The notes: a model not told the origin generated them from the sequence alone. A DNA stretch of 64,000 nucleotides from Pseudogymnoascus destructans (GCF_001641265.1 NW_020167520.1:372001-436000), one strand, 5' to 3'. Positions 32,601 to 44,193 are shown, numbered from the stretch's first letter. Program-made: numbers and translations.

Positions 32601-35057
32601 ATGGAATCCTCTTTAGACTCCCAGGACGGGGAGAAGCCTCCACGCTCGCGGTGGCGCTCGTTCTTCAGGCGCAACGCAGGCACACCAGGATCGCAGCCTG
32701 ACCAGGCCAACGGCGACAGAGAAAACCTGCCTTCGAAGTGGAGTATGGGCGTTCTCAACGATAGGGAAACCCATGAAGTGCCTGGTGTGTATATTACTTC
32801 AACTTTTCCCGTTCCTGCACATCGAGTCTATGTCCAACGTACTAATAAAAACGATAGGCTCCGTTCTCCTCCTTGCCAACCTCCGAAATGAACCTCTTGG
32901 CTTTCGAAATGCACCCGCTCGCACTTCGCACTCTTCTCTCCCTTCACAATACCCATCGCCATCACCAGCACCATCACGAAGGCAAGTTAGGAGGACCGTC
33001 TCCGATATTGCATCAAAGAAGAAGACGAGTGACGGCACCATCGTTCTCGAACCACAGCCCGAAGACTCAGATAATGACCCCCTGAACTGGCCAGCATGGC
33101 GCCGAGATAGTGCGCTTCTGTCGTTGGGCCTCTACTGCATGGTTGGTGGAGGAATGACATCTGTTCTTGCGGCTGGCTTCACAGACGTCGCCAAAACTTA
33201 CGATGTGTCGGTACCACAGGTCGCTCTGACTACAGGCTTGTACATGATGGGCTTGGGAGTGGGCTCAGTCTTTGCAAGCCCAACGGCTATTCTGTACGGA
33301 AAGAGACCTGTATACCTGGTTGGCTGCGTCTTGTTCGTTGCCACCTCAGTCTGGTGTGCGGCATCTCCTAGCTACCCATCATTAGTAGCCGCGAGAGTGT
33401 TGCAGGGCATGTCGGTTAGCCCTGTAGAGTGTCTTCCCTCAGCTACTATTGCTGAGATTTTCTTTTTGCATGAGCGGGCGTACCGGATTGGCATTTATAC
33501 CCTTTTGTTACTTGGTGGGAAGAACTTGGTGCCTTTGGTTAGTGCTGCCATCATCGAGGGACTGGGTTGGAGATGGGTTTTTTGGTACGTAATCCTAAGT
33601 TTGCAGAAGTTGATTTCGGTGCTGACTTCTTTAGGATTGTTGCCATGATTGTTGGCTTTTGCGGAGTACTTGTTTTCTTCTTCGTCCCAGAGACGTTCTG
33701 GGACCGCACGCCTCGCCCTCGAGGTCGCACGTTGTCGAGGCTCCCAAGCGTCGTCCAAATGTACCACAGCGTGGCTAGCACAAACAGGAAGAAAGCAAAG
33801 AGTGACGGCGATGGTTTGGATGAAGGGAAGAACGCGGCCTCTTCAGTTCCGCCCACTCCGAATGTCGGTGATGCGCCTAGAGGGCCTCACCGAAGGCCAG
33901 GATTAAACCGAAAGAAGACATCACTTCATGTTGGATTTTCTGTACCAAGCTCAAGGCATGAAGACGGACCACTTGATGGGGACTACTTTGGACTCCCGAT
34001 GTCTACAATCACGGACCGCGATAATGTTGATACCCCAACTATATCTATTAATCAGGGTGAAGCAATGGAGACTCCTGTTCCGGCAGCGCGCCCACAAACT
34101 TCGCAAAGCGAATCCCAGGGTCAGGTCCGTGCAGTCACTGATCTATCCAGCAGGCCGATTAGGGAAAGGGCTGAAAGCCCTGGGGTGGCTCCCGGCGCTG
34201 ACATGTCTGAGATTCCTTCTGACTTGGAAGCTGCCGTCGGAAAGCCACCTGGGCGGAACCCCAAGACTGGCGAAAAGTATACAACTGTCCTCAGAACTGC
34301 GCCCAAACGCTCTTTTATCCAGCAGCTGCGTCTGTACGAAGGCCGCTTGCACCAAGATAACTGGTTCCGTGTTGCTATCCGCCCGTTTATCCTCTTCGCC
34401 TACCCAGCGGTCTTGTGGTCAGCGATCGTATACGCTTGCTCAGTCGGCTGGCTCATCGTGCTCTCCGAGACTGTAGCGGTGGTCTACCGTAACCCCGAGT
34501 CATACAACTTCTCTGCTCTGGGCACTGGTCTCATCTACCTCTCGCCCTTCATCGGCGGCGTCCTCGGAACGGTCGTGGCGGGGAAGGTGAGCGACATCAT
34601 TGTACGTGCGCTCGCACGTCGCAATGGCGGGCTGTACGAGCCGGAGTTCCGGCTCATTATGGCGATTCCCGTTGCGCTGACTACTGTCATCGGGCTTATG
34701 GGGTTCGGATGGTCGGCTGAGAACCATGATGCGTGGATCGTGCCGACGATTTTCTTTGGTCTCATGTCGTTTGGGTGCACGTTGGGGAGCACGACGGCTA
34801 TCACGTTCTGTGTGGATAGTTATCGGCAGTATGCTGGTGAGGCACTTGTGACTCTCAACTTCTCGAAAAATATCTTCCATGGACTTGTCTTCAGTCTGTT
34901 TGTGAATAAGTGGATCGATGATAAGGGCTTGAAGGATGTGTTCCTTGCGTTGGGTGGGATTCAGCTTGCTCTGTTGGCGATGACTATGCCGATGTATATC
35001 TATGGGAAGAGAGCAAGGATGTGGACTGTGCGGATGAATCTGATGGAGAGATTTTAG
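32601..35057 (+). CDS. Major facilitator superfamily transporter, drug:H+ antiporter type
   Basis: Exons 32601-32784, 32858-33584 and 33635-35057 (2334 nt, 777 residues). A hydrophilic N-terminus of about 150 residues (basic, Ser/Pro-rich) ends in DPLNWPAWRRDSALLSLGLY, the common entry to TM1 in fungal 12-TM drug/polyamine-type carriers. TM segments follow, with motif A-like GKRPVYLVG and LVAARVLQGMSVSPVECLPS in TM4-5. A long central loop of about 230 residues (WDRTPRPRGR onward) separates the halves after the family marker VPETFWDR. The second half runs from RVAIRPFILFAYPAVLWSAI to IQLALLAMTMPMYIYGKRAR. Probably plasma membrane; substrate unknown. Intron 1 ends after a CTAAT branch; both introns are GT-AG. 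Confidence 0.9.
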
Positions 35058-35296
35058 TAGCTTGAAGTTCAGGATAGGTATATATTGAAGGGAGGCAGCA
35101 TTTCTTGGGGGGTCTTCTTTTGGGTTTGCAACAGGCTGGTGTAACTGGTGGGAGTTTGCATCGTTGGCGTTACATCTTCTGTACGGCGCGGGACTGTTTA
35201 TTCGATTGTTCGGCCGTATGACCTATCACTCATATCCCCAACATATTTTGGTCTCAAACCGCTTGCACGTTACAGTAGTGGACACAAAGACAAGTA
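35058..35296. other. Short intergenic stretch
   Basis: 3' flank of the MFS gene up to the left end of the transposon relic. No feature seen. Confidence 0.5.
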
Positions 35297-36458
35297 ATCG
35301 TCGTGACCAAACTTTTCGCTTTGCTCAAGGTTGGAGTAAGCAATACGCGGCTGCCCAACCCGAGAGGAAGCAATATGCGGCTCGTCGGAACGTGCGTCTG
35401 TTCACCGCCACTCCTCAACAAAACCTCCACCATAGTTGTCCATAGTATTTAGATAGTAATTATATGTAATTCATTTAATGGAAGGGACTCCTCTATCAAA
35501 TGCTCGTGAGTGGCTCCTAGAGAACCCCTCTGAAACAGCAACTACTGCCAGTCGGATTTTCAAAGTGCCTAAATCAACGATACAGTCAAGCATCAGCCGA
35601 CTAGCCTAGCAGCTCCCACACCGAGGGGGCTAGAATAAGCTACTCTCTACTGCGCAGACACAGGCCATAAAGAAATGGATCCTTGAGCAGTATTACCTAG
35701 GGCTTGGAGCAACTAGGAATATGATATTTGCTGCTGTCTATAAGCTGCGGAGCCCACAGCTGCCCCCGTCACAAAGCTGGCTTACAAAATTTATACGGAA
35801 TGAGCTTAAGGAATATCACTTTATTACTACGAAGCCAATTGCGCAGCAGCGTACGAAGGCTCAAGATGAGCCTACAGTTCTAAAGTGGTTTCAAGAGTAC
35901 GGCTGGTTTATACTAGAGCGTGGTATAAAACCAGAGTCAATCTGGAATATGGATGAAACTGGCTTTCGGGTTGGGATTCTAGGTGGAGAGCGTGTGATTG
36001 TGCCACGAGCCACAAGGAGCTCTACACTCCAAGCCCTGAAAATCGTACGTCTATTACTATACTTGAGGCTTGTCTGCAACTGGAAAAAAGTCATGCCGCC
36101 TGTACTTATCCGGGCAAAATACACATGGATTCTTGGTACCCCCTCCGAAAGAAGGGGGTAGCAGCTATTAGGAAAGCTGGCCTCCCAATTCCTCCAGAGT
36201 TTGAGGACCTAATTCCTGACCCGGAAGCCCTCCAAACTGAGGGCGAGGGCGAGGGCGAGAGTGAGAGAGGGTAGGAGTGGGAGCGAAGAAGTGAGATTTC
36301 ATAGAATGGCTTAATTATGTACCTTTACATACAAATTACTATGGAGAGGTACTTACAGTCGCAATTGTGACGAGCCGCGTATTGCTTCCTCTCGAGTTGG
36401 GCAGCCGCGTATTGCTTACTCTAACCTTGAGCAAAGCGAAAAGTTTGGTCACGACGAT
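35297..36458 (+). mobile_element. Fot1/pogo-type DNA transposon, internally deleted, ends intact
   Basis: 1162 bp between terminal inverted repeats of about 90 bp. Left end starts ATCGTCGTGACCAAACTTTT at 35297; the right end is its inverse, ending GGTCACGACGAT at 36458. TA flanks both sides (35295-35296 and 36459-36460), as for Tc1/mariner-type insertions. Each TIR holds two copies of a subterminal word (GCCGC(G/A)TATTGCTT on the right arm). The interior codes for a broken transposase. Intact relatives are about 1.9 kb, so roughly the second half of the gene is missing. It shares its ends with the relic at 22.8-24.3 kb, hence the same or a sister family. Confidence 0.9.
35478..36275 (+). pseudogene. 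Transposase relic of the Fot1/pogo-type element
   Basis: Starts ATG 35478 (MEGTPLSNAREWLLENPSET) with a psq-type HTH (SRIFKVPKSTIQSSISRL). Two TAG stops follow near 35608 and 35632, at positions where Gln codons are expected. The CENP-B-like domain and first DDE aspartate (WNMDETGFRVG) are readable from 35721. Frame slips occur around 36050-36120. After WYP the sequence jumps to the C-terminal tail (AIRKAGLPIPPEFEDLI), showing an internal deletion. Confidence 0.85.
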
Positions 36459-36796
36459 TACCATTGATTAGACATCTTTATTCTCATACATAGGCGGGAA
36501 GACCCGTGCTGTTCAGCTATAAACTATGTGTACTCATTATATTACCTCGACGCTTCCACTCTCCCAATAATAAAATGAACATCATTAACGCCGTCGGCCA
36601 TGCCGTTATCCTTCCCTCTTGTACCTCTGCGAGTTATGGGACCTCTTGTGAGCTTTTACCATGTTATACAAAGCACCTTATGTGCCCTTAGAAGCAAAGA
36701 AATCCGGAGACAATGCCGTGGTCGTTGACAGTGCTACTGTATATACATAGTGGCCCATTCAGGGCGATTTTCGTTAAAAGGTTATCCGTCTGCTTC
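36459..36796. other. Intergenic stretch downstream of gdt1
   Basis: 338 bp between the transposon relic and the gdt1 stop codon. No gene recognised. Confidence 0.5.
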
Positions 36797-38537
36797 TCAT
36801 GTCGAGTGAAGCGAGCCCAGCAGGTAGACGATACCGAAGATGATGAATGCGAAAGCTCCACCGAGAGTGACTGCGTTCGAGAATTAGCAAAGCGGACTTA
36901 TATACGTTAAAATGTGTGGGATTAAAACTTACCAACTCTCAGCGATACTTTGCCGGCAATTGCCCTTCCTCCAATAACAGCGACGCCAGTGCAGACCGCA
37001 TGCCCGCAAATGGCTCCTGCAGTTACCCACCAGTAATCCTGTCCTGCTGCCATGGCAATGGTAGCAATCTGACTCCTATCACCCCATTCGCCCAAAAACG
37101 TCATAACAAAGGTTTGAACCCAGGCAGGACTCAACAACAGAGATACAAGGTTACCTAATCCAGCTGCTGCATTCTTCAATGCGGAACCCGGGACTGGCGA
37201 TGATCCTCGTGACGATGATGGGCTTCTTGGTGGAGACGGCAAGCGCGTCTTTGATCTAGACTTCCTCGAGTTATGGCCTAGACCCATCTCTAAGGAATAT
37301 GGAGAGGCCGACGAGCGACGACCCTGTTGACGCAATTCAAGTTCTTTCTCCTCAAGTTCCATTTCGACTTCTTCCATTTCCGCGGCGACACCCTCGGTTG
37401 GGCTCATGGCCTGTCCCTCTCGCAACATCTTCACGCCGAATATTAAAAATAAAATTGCAGCCATGAAGTTGGTAACGCGTTGTGGAAGCAGGCTGGGAAC
37501 AGCGTGGCCAAGAACTGCGGAGAGGACAGTCATGGTGATCAGTGCAGAGAAAGCTGCAGAGAAGACGAGGATTCTGTCGTGCTTCATGGCCATTAAGGCT
37601 GCGATGAGGAAGGTCTTGTCCCCGATTTCAGAAACGAGAATCATAGTGAGGGAGAGGATAAACGAATGCAGGGGCTGGATGAGACCTTCAACCCCCTCAG
37701 CATCAACGTCGGATTGGCCAGTTTTGGCGGGCTTTGCTAAATCCAAGTGGTCCTTGTGGGCAGAGTCGGGAATTGGATGTGGTAAATCTACCGGTTTCTT
37801 TGGTAGCTCATCGGGTTTCTGTATATATTAGATTTGGCTGCACTAAAACACTCAAGACCAAGACATACCTCAAGACCCGCAAGTTCGTAATCATCATCGG
37901 GGTCGGCTTCTTTAGCTTTTGGCTTCTTTGTGTCCTTTTCTCCCTTTTCATTTCCGGTATTAATCAGCTCCTGTTCGCTTTGTGGCAACGGAGGGGCTTC
38001 TTTCGGCGGGTCTGGTTTCTTTTCTAGTCGCTCTCCGGTCTGTCCTTCTTGTGCCTTCCTATCTTTATCCTTCTGGCTAACCCCTCCCTCTGTTCCAGTC
38101 GTCCCATCTTTCGGTAACTGGCGTCCCGGGTCGTTCATGACGCCGTCATTTACATCAGGTATTTTTTGGCCATCGACCATGGTGATATCCTCCGGTGCTC
38201 CCTTCAGGGGTGTTTGCTTCTTTGAGTCGACAAGCTCATCTGAAGTGCCTGTTGGCTCTGGCTTCTTTCTATCCGAGTCGACAAAGGGGCCAGCGTGCGG
38301 TTTGCCGTCTTTTCCGTCGACAGGCGCGTCCTTCGTTCCATGGAGGCCCAGGGAAGTGGTCTTCTGGCCGGCGATCTGGGCACCAAGTTCGGTGGCTGAA
38401 GGCGGAATTTCTCTTGCCACGGCGATGTTCGTTGGAGTTGGGGTGCCTGATGCATCACCTGCAATGGCGGCAGCTGCTACCAACGAAGGGACGATCAGAA
38501 CGAGGAGTGGCGACGCACGACATAATCGAAGCTTCAT
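36797..38537 (-). CDS. gdt1: Gdt1/TMEM165-family (UPF0016) cation transporter
   Basis: Exons (minus) 38537-37869, 37818-36933, 36870-36797 (1629 nt, 542 residues). Signal peptide MKLRLCRASPLLVLIVPSLVA, then about 230 hydrophilic, Lys/Asp/Pro-rich residues, then two homologous three-TM halves, each with the family signature: EIGDKTFLIAALMAM and EWGDRSQIATIAMAA. The acidic residues of these motifs bind the cation. A charged, Ser/Arg-rich loop joins the halves. The last exon, only 74 nt, adds the final TM (TLGGAFAFIIFGIVYLLGSL). Yeast Gdt1 is a Golgi Ca2+/Mn2+ transporter needed for glycosylation. The long luminal N-terminal region is longer than in yeast. Introns are 50 and 62 bp. Confidence 0.94.
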
Positions 38538-39655
38538 GGTTATAATATGACGCTGATGTCGAGTAAAATGTCGCTAGGTTCGTTGATTTGGGCGAGATAC
38601 AGCGATGGAGGCAATGGCCGTCCTAAATATCGATTAAAAGGAGGGATGTGGCCCAACAGGTATTGGCTCAATTCCGATAGCTTTTGCCTGGGCTATATGA
38701 TGTGTGTCGGCAAAAAACCGGTTGACGCTCTGCCCAAACGGACGATCATGAAAATTATAGTTGTGACAGCGTTTTGAGAGCAGATGCGATAGGAAGTTTG
38801 GTGGAGGATGGGTTGAAGTCGCGTGTACTGTAAAGTCGAGTAGTTGCCACAGGGCCTTGACAGAGAGCTAGACCGTTCATGGAATAAGTTAACATGGATC
38901 TCAGAGACACTTGGTCCGCGTACTTTATATAGATCTTAAGTATCTATTCGGGGGGAATTACCAAAGAATGCACTTCAAGGAGACAGTTATTCGTAAATGA
39001 ACTCTGTAGGGAATGTGAGGGAAATAAGAGATATAAGGTGTAAGATGTAAGAAACTTAAGAGATATAAGAAATCCTGTAAAGAAAGGTTCGGACTCTTTA
39101 AAGAGGAGAGGATGAATAAATTATAACCTTCACCACCCCGGAATCACGATGAGCGATTTTTTCGCTGCCTCAGGCCACAACTACCCCTGCACCCACCCTT
39201 CCGAATTGGGCCGTAGCCCCCACGGTCGCAACGTCGGTGCCACCTCAACCGTGGCTTCAGCGACTCTGCTCGGTGGCAGCGACCGTATATAGCTCAACCT
39301 TTGTAAAAAGCTGTAAATGGGCTCTTATATGCTGTACTACCGTACACTACCTATGTAGCGATATAAAACAAGTGCTAGGGTGAACGGTAGAAGCCTGTAG
39401 AAGCCTGTGTTCTGATTGTAGGTGCTGTATTACTGTAGGCTTCACTGCGGTTTCGGTACCATCGAAGCTCTCCCATAAAGTTATGGGGCCACTTCTTACT
39501 TTAACACTACTATTGGCTACTACGATGACGGTCCCAAAATCACGATTCTCATCGTGATTCTACTCGTATCGTCGCCCGTGCCGCGTCACGTGCTGAAGAT
39601 CAGGTCAGCCCTTAGCACGTGATCCTGCTTTGGTGCTACTTATTGTAGCTACGTA
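38538..39655. other. AT-rich intergenic region with inverted repeats
   Basis: 1.1 kb upstream of gdt1 and before the transposon block. 39140-39300 is a GC-richer island. Near its right end are two inverted repeats: AATCACGATTCTCATCGTGA around 39540-39562 and TCACGTGCT...AGCACGTGA at 39595-39622. No gene found. Confidence 0.5.
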
Positions 39656-40158
39656 CAGTAAAGCACCGTTATAACGATTCTCGATTAAGCGATAACTTCA
39701 TTATTGCGATATTTTTCCTGGTCCCGACAACACCACCATACAATTACCGATACTCACGATATCGGTGCTCCCTTTCCCAAATATCGCTTTATCCGTGCTA
39801 TGGTGTTCCTATTCAGACCTTGAAATGACGAAACGATTTGCAATAACTATTGAGCAACGCCGAGCTCTACGCAAGTGGGCACATCAACAACACCCGAAGC
39901 CTTCTCAAAAGCAATGTATCGAATGGTTCTCTCAGAACTACGGCCATAAACTCAGTCAGTCGACAGTTTCCGAGTCTTTAAGCTCACATTTCGAAGATCT
40001 AGACAAAGCTATACAACCTACAGGATCACGACTACGAGTTGGACAGTGGCCAGAAGTGGAGCGACTCCTTATTATATGGCAGCAACAAATTCAATCACGT
40101 GGAGGTTTTACAAGCAGTGATATACTACAAGAAAAGGCTCGAGAGATTTGGCAACAAC
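39656..40158 (+). mobile_element. Left end of a pogo/Tigger-like DNA transposon
   Basis: Begins CAGTAAAGCACCGTTATAAC at 39656, directly after TA (39654-39655); CAGT starts and TA targets are typical of pogo-type elements. About 170 bp of leader precede the transposase start at 39825. The element is cut at 40159 by the foldback insertion, and I could not find its right part beyond 41963. Confidence 0.8.
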
Positions 40159-40169
40159 TGTCATACTGA
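39825..40169 (+). pseudogene. Truncated transposase, CENP-B-like DNA-binding part only
   Basis: 114 codons from ATG 39825: an N-terminal HTH (TIEQRRALRKWAHQQHPKPS, then QKQCIEWFSQNYGHKLSQST) and the start of a CENP-B HTH (WPEVERLLIIWQQQIQSRGG, then FTSSDILQEKAREIWQQL). The frame runs into the foldback element and stops three codons later. The domain is intact and could in principle be expressed as a short DNA-binding protein, but it lacks the DDE domain. Confidence 0.8.
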
Positions 40170-41963
40170 CATTCGTTGCACTCAGTTTGCTATCAAACTC
40201 AAGAGCAAACTTAGAAATCTCCTCCTCAAACCTACAAGTCACCATACATATCTTGGCTTATCACACCAACAACAGAAGCAATACTACTGAACGATTGCTG
40301 CAAACTCTTCTACTACATCTGTTTATGCTACATACATCACAGCATATCATTTGGACACTCATTGAACAAGTTATTAAGAAAATCTCCTCCTTAAGGGGGT
40401 GGGCCAATACTACCACATGGCATATCTCTACCAACTAGAGGCCTAGGAACATGAACGATAGCTCTAGAAGCTTCTACAACCCTCTATGATTCATTACACG
40501 TCATCGCTCCTTAGTTACCCACAAGATTGCTTAAGTTATGACATAATTTATCTATAGGTACTCTGACCTTGGACCTCCTTTTCACTTCCTATAGGCTAGG
40601 AACCCAAGAGATGGTTCTATGGGATTCTCTTACGTTCACTACATGATTAGCAAGCTAGTTGTGGGTCGCAGTTGATTTCTAATACATTTACCAAGCCTGG
40701 TTAGTCATGGAAAGTCATGGAAAATGAGAGAACTACACTCCTTTGGCATAAATAGGATTGCCCTTTCCTTAAGAAAGGGCAAGCAGGCAATACAGTAAAT
40801 CGACTATCACATACTTCCACGTCTTTTACAAGCTTCCAAGCATTCATCTTGTTACTCCTTGTTTCTGAAAAGTCAGTGAGGTGTTAACCTCTGACTTACC
40901 CCTGAGTTCCCAGACTCAACATTTGTTGCAACTTGTCTGAACCACTTCACTACATCACACACCTGATTGCTGCGTTGTGGAATAGTCTAAGCTACAACCC
41001 TTTGGCTCTGTTTCCTAAGACAGTGTGTTGTCTTAGTAAAATCATCCCTTCCTTGGGTGGCTAGATTCTCACATCTGGTGCACCCACCATTACAAAAGAG
41101 CCAAAGGGTCCTAGCTTAGACTATTCCACAACGCAGCAATCAGGTGTATGATGTGGTGAAGTGGTTCAGACAAGTTGCAACAAATGTTGAGTCTGAGAAC
41201 TCAGGGGTAAGTCAGAGGTTAACACCTCACTGACTTTTCAGAAACAGAGAATAACAAGATCAATGCTTGGAAGCTTGGAAAAGACGTAGAAGTATGTGCT
41301 AGTCGATTTACTGTATTGTCTGCTTGCCCTTTCTTAAGGAAAGGGCAATCCTATTTATGCCAAAGGAGTGTAGTTCTCTCATTTTCCATGACTTTCCATG
41401 ATTAACCAGGCTTGGTAAATGTATTAGAAATCAACTGCGACCCACAACTAGCTTGCTAATCATGTAGCGAATGTAAGAGAATCCCATAGAACCATCTCCT
41501 AGGTTCCTAGCCTATAGGTAGTGAAAGGAGGTCCAAGGTCAGAGTACCCCTATAGACAAATTATGTCATAACTTAACCAATCTTGTGGGTAACTAAGGAG
41601 CGATGACGTGTAATGAATCATAGATGATTGTAGAAGCTTTTGGAGCTATCGTTCATGTTCCTAGACCTCTAGTTGATAGAGATATGTCATGTGTAGTATT
41701 AGCCCAGTAACTAAGGAGTGATGTCATGTAATGAATCATAGAGGGTTGTAGAGATATGCTATGTGGTCATATCGGCCCAGTAACTAAGGAGCAATGACGT
41801 GTAATGAATCATAGAGGGTTGTAGCAATCGTTGAGTAGTATTGCTCTTGTTGTTGGTGTGACAAGCCAAAATATGTATAATGACTTGTAGGTTTGAGGAG
41901 GAGATTTCTAAGTTTGCTCTTGAGTTTGATAGCAAACTGAGTGCAACGAATGTCAGTATGACA
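40159..41963. mobile_element. Foldback element: two ~850-bp inverted arms around an 89-bp loop
   Basis: Left arm 40159-41008 and right arm 41098-41963 are inverted copies over nearly their full length, starting TGTCATACTGACATTCGTTG at each outer end. The loop (41009-41097) itself contains a hairpin, CTAAGACA...TTGTCTTAG. Arms differ near the outer part: the right arm has two copies of a 73-bp unit (TCTACAACCCTCTATGATTC...), while the left has a different 150-bp segment. There is no credible ORF. A second partial copy lies at 53.7-55.1 kb, so this is a mobile family. Target duplication is not evident (flanks GCAACAAC and ATAACCAC). It interrupts the pogo-like transposase. Confidence 0.85.
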
Positions 41964-42038
41964 ATAACCACCCCTTTTTTTTTCCCGAGTTCCTCATATT
42001 ACAATTTGAGGCTCCTATGGGGATACGTTGGGGGGGTG

Positions 42039-42139
42039 TGTTGTAATAGTCACGTGATCACATGTGATCTCCGTATGGATTATCGGTAAAGCCAAGTATA
42101 GGTTACATAGTCAGGAATACATACATTTATTACTCAACA
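42039..42139 (+). repeat. Solo LTR, 101 bp, 5-bp target duplication GGGTG
   Basis: Starts TGTTGTAATAGTCACGTGAT and ends TTATTACTCAACA, with the same end words as the adjacent copia LTR (TGTTATAATA...TTTACTCAACA) but an unrelated middle. GGGTG flanks both sides. The G-run just before it also resembles the polypurine tract of the neighbouring copia element, so a truncated element is a second reading. Confidence 0.6.
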
Positions 42140-42193
42140 GGGTGTATCGAAGTCAAGTCACGTGGTATCAGTCACGTGAAGCGTAGCGAGATC

Positions 42194-42298
42194 TGTTGAG
42201 TAAATTTTCTTTTTTCTTCGAGGCCTCTAGCCGTAAGGGCAGAGTTTTTCTGTAGTTCTACCTGTGGTCGCTTACTGTAGCCCCTGTATATTATAACA
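42194..42298 (-). repeat. 3' LTR of the copia element
   Basis: 105 bp, TG...CA ends in element orientation. One mismatch against the 5' LTR (TGTAGTTC here, TGTGGTTC there, + strand). Confidence 0.95.
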
Positions 42299-42350
42299 CA
42301 CCCCCCCAGGTGTTACAGTTTATATAAATAATAATAATAATAGTAACTTA

Positions 42351-44193
42351 ACGTACATGTATAGCGAAAGCGCCAAACAAGCGAAAGCGCCAAAATTATC
42401 TACCCTCACGACAAACATTGCGATAAATCTACCATAACATTAGAAATCAATTGAAACTACTCGGAGTCCTCTTCCTCAGAGGTGTCTATTACAATCTGAC
42501 ACGTGCGCGCATTGTGCCCAGTCTCACCACACTTGCCACAGCGACGGGCACGGGTTTCTTCCCTTGGCTTCCGACCACGGCTTGCCCTTATTTCCTGCTC
42601 TACCTGCTGCACAACATCCCTCTCATCCTGTAGCTCTTGCGCCCCTTGTTGACTAAGTGATCCTCCTTGCTGTAGTCGTGTTTTCCTAGCTCTCCGGCGC
42701 TTGCTTAGTACTTCATTTGCCTGTCGTAGGTTTTGGTTCTCTCCCTTTAGCAGTGCTAATTGATGCATTATTTGCGATGCACCCTTTGTAAACTGGTCAA
42801 CAGCTGCATAGATTGAGGTTGGAGAGCTATTTTGATGGCGTGAAATCCGAGTTTTAATAAATGTAGACTGTGACATAGCTTCAATTGGGTTGTTTGGTGT
42901 CTGAGAAACCCAAGGTTGAGCAGTACCTGGGCGGGAGCTTGGAGGCGTTGGTGTCCTTAACTTAAGATCAAGTGTAGATATCACTCTCTCAGGGTCAAAT
43001 GGAAGAAGCCCTGCCCCTCGGAACCCGCCTCAAATGTTACTTTCCGTCATTGTAGTGTTAAATGCAGCGTGGAAGGCAGGAAAGAAGTCATCCTTTGTAA
43101 TATGAGAAATATGAGCCTGCATCATATCTTCAATTTGCCGACCATAGGCCTGCTTTAACGGGCCGAAACAGCCAACATCAAGTGGCTGGAGTAGATGAGA
43201 AGAGTGAGCAGGCATACAAAGCGTAATAATGTTGTGTTCCTTGCAGTACTCCTCAAACTCATCTGAGTGGTGGCTCTCATGACCATCAAGGACTAACAAG
43301 CGATAACCACCAACACTCCGGGCCTTTGTATGCTTCTCAAAGTGCTGAATCCAATCCATGCCTCTCTCGTTTGTAGTCCAGCCATTTTCAGTAACAGAAA
43401 TCACCCAATCGCTTGAAAATCCACTATTCTCATACCAAGATGTAAGGTGGTTTTTGCCTGCAACAATGATAAATGGTGGTACTGCCCAACCTTGAGAACT
43501 AACGCCTTGGATTACTGTAACCCATTCCCGATTACCAGGCTGTACCTTCTTTGCTTTTGCCCGCCCGTCTGAGCTTGTTACAACCATAGCAGTTGAGATA
43601 ACGCCCATCATAAACCCAGTCTCATCAAAGTTGTAGATATCTGCTTCATCGATACCATATTTCGCAATTGTGTTACGCACAAGCTCAAACCAGCCATTAA
43701 TAACTTCTGGATCTTCGCACTTAGCCCTCTGGTAGTCGTATTTGCGCTGAAAGCATGTCTGGAGCTCTACACGCCGCTTAACAAAGTTTGAAGCCCAACG
43801 CGACCCAACGCGTGACGCGTCGCGTGTTGCAAGTAGTCGACTTGCCATATCTTCAACAACAGACAGCCGAGGAGGAAACCCTTTGGCAGCTAGGTCGAGT
43901 ATATACTGAACAAGGACGGACTCCTCTAGGTTAGTTAATTTCCGTGAGTTGGCTTGGATATCGCGTCGTGAAGGTACACCTTCTAGACGACGACCTAGCT
44001 TGCGGTGGTCCACAGAATAGATCCTAGCAGCAACTCGAAGGCGTAACTTTGGGTCGCTTTGCATAGCCTGGATAGCTAGCACTAATTGGCTTTCATCGTT
44101 TTTATGGGGCATGTTTTGTTGTTGAGGAATTTAACATTTAGTTGGGGGGTTTGGTCACCGCATCATTTTGGCGCTTTCGCTATACATGTACGT
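42351..44193 (-). mobile_element. Fot1-like DNA transposon nested in the copia 3' untranslated region
   Basis: 1843 bp with TIRs starting ACGTACATGTATAGCGAAAG at both ends, TA duplicated (42349-42350 and 44194-44195). The left end carries a second copy of the inner TIR word (AGCGAAAGCGCCAAA), giving a subterminal repeat absent on the right. One transposase gene fills the interior. It is younger than the copia insertion because it lies inside it. Confidence 0.95.
42457..44112 (-). pseudogene. DD35D transposase with one in-frame TGA
   Basis: 552 codons in a single frame from ATG 44112 to 42457, broken only by a TGA at 43030-43032 (between SNI and GGFRGAG). N-terminal psq-type HTH (1-50), CENP-B HTH (about 60-125), DDE core with Asp 163 (YNFDETGF), Asp 276 (LVLDGHESH) and Asp 312 (LLQPLDVGCF); 35 residues separate the last two, as in pogo/Fot1. 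The C-terminal part has a coiled, Gln/Arg-rich stretch and a CCHC zinc knuckle (CGKCGETGHNARTC). The stop would fall after the catalytic core, so a truncated but DDE-containing protein could still be made. CGA to TGA is the simplest cause. Confidence 0.93.
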
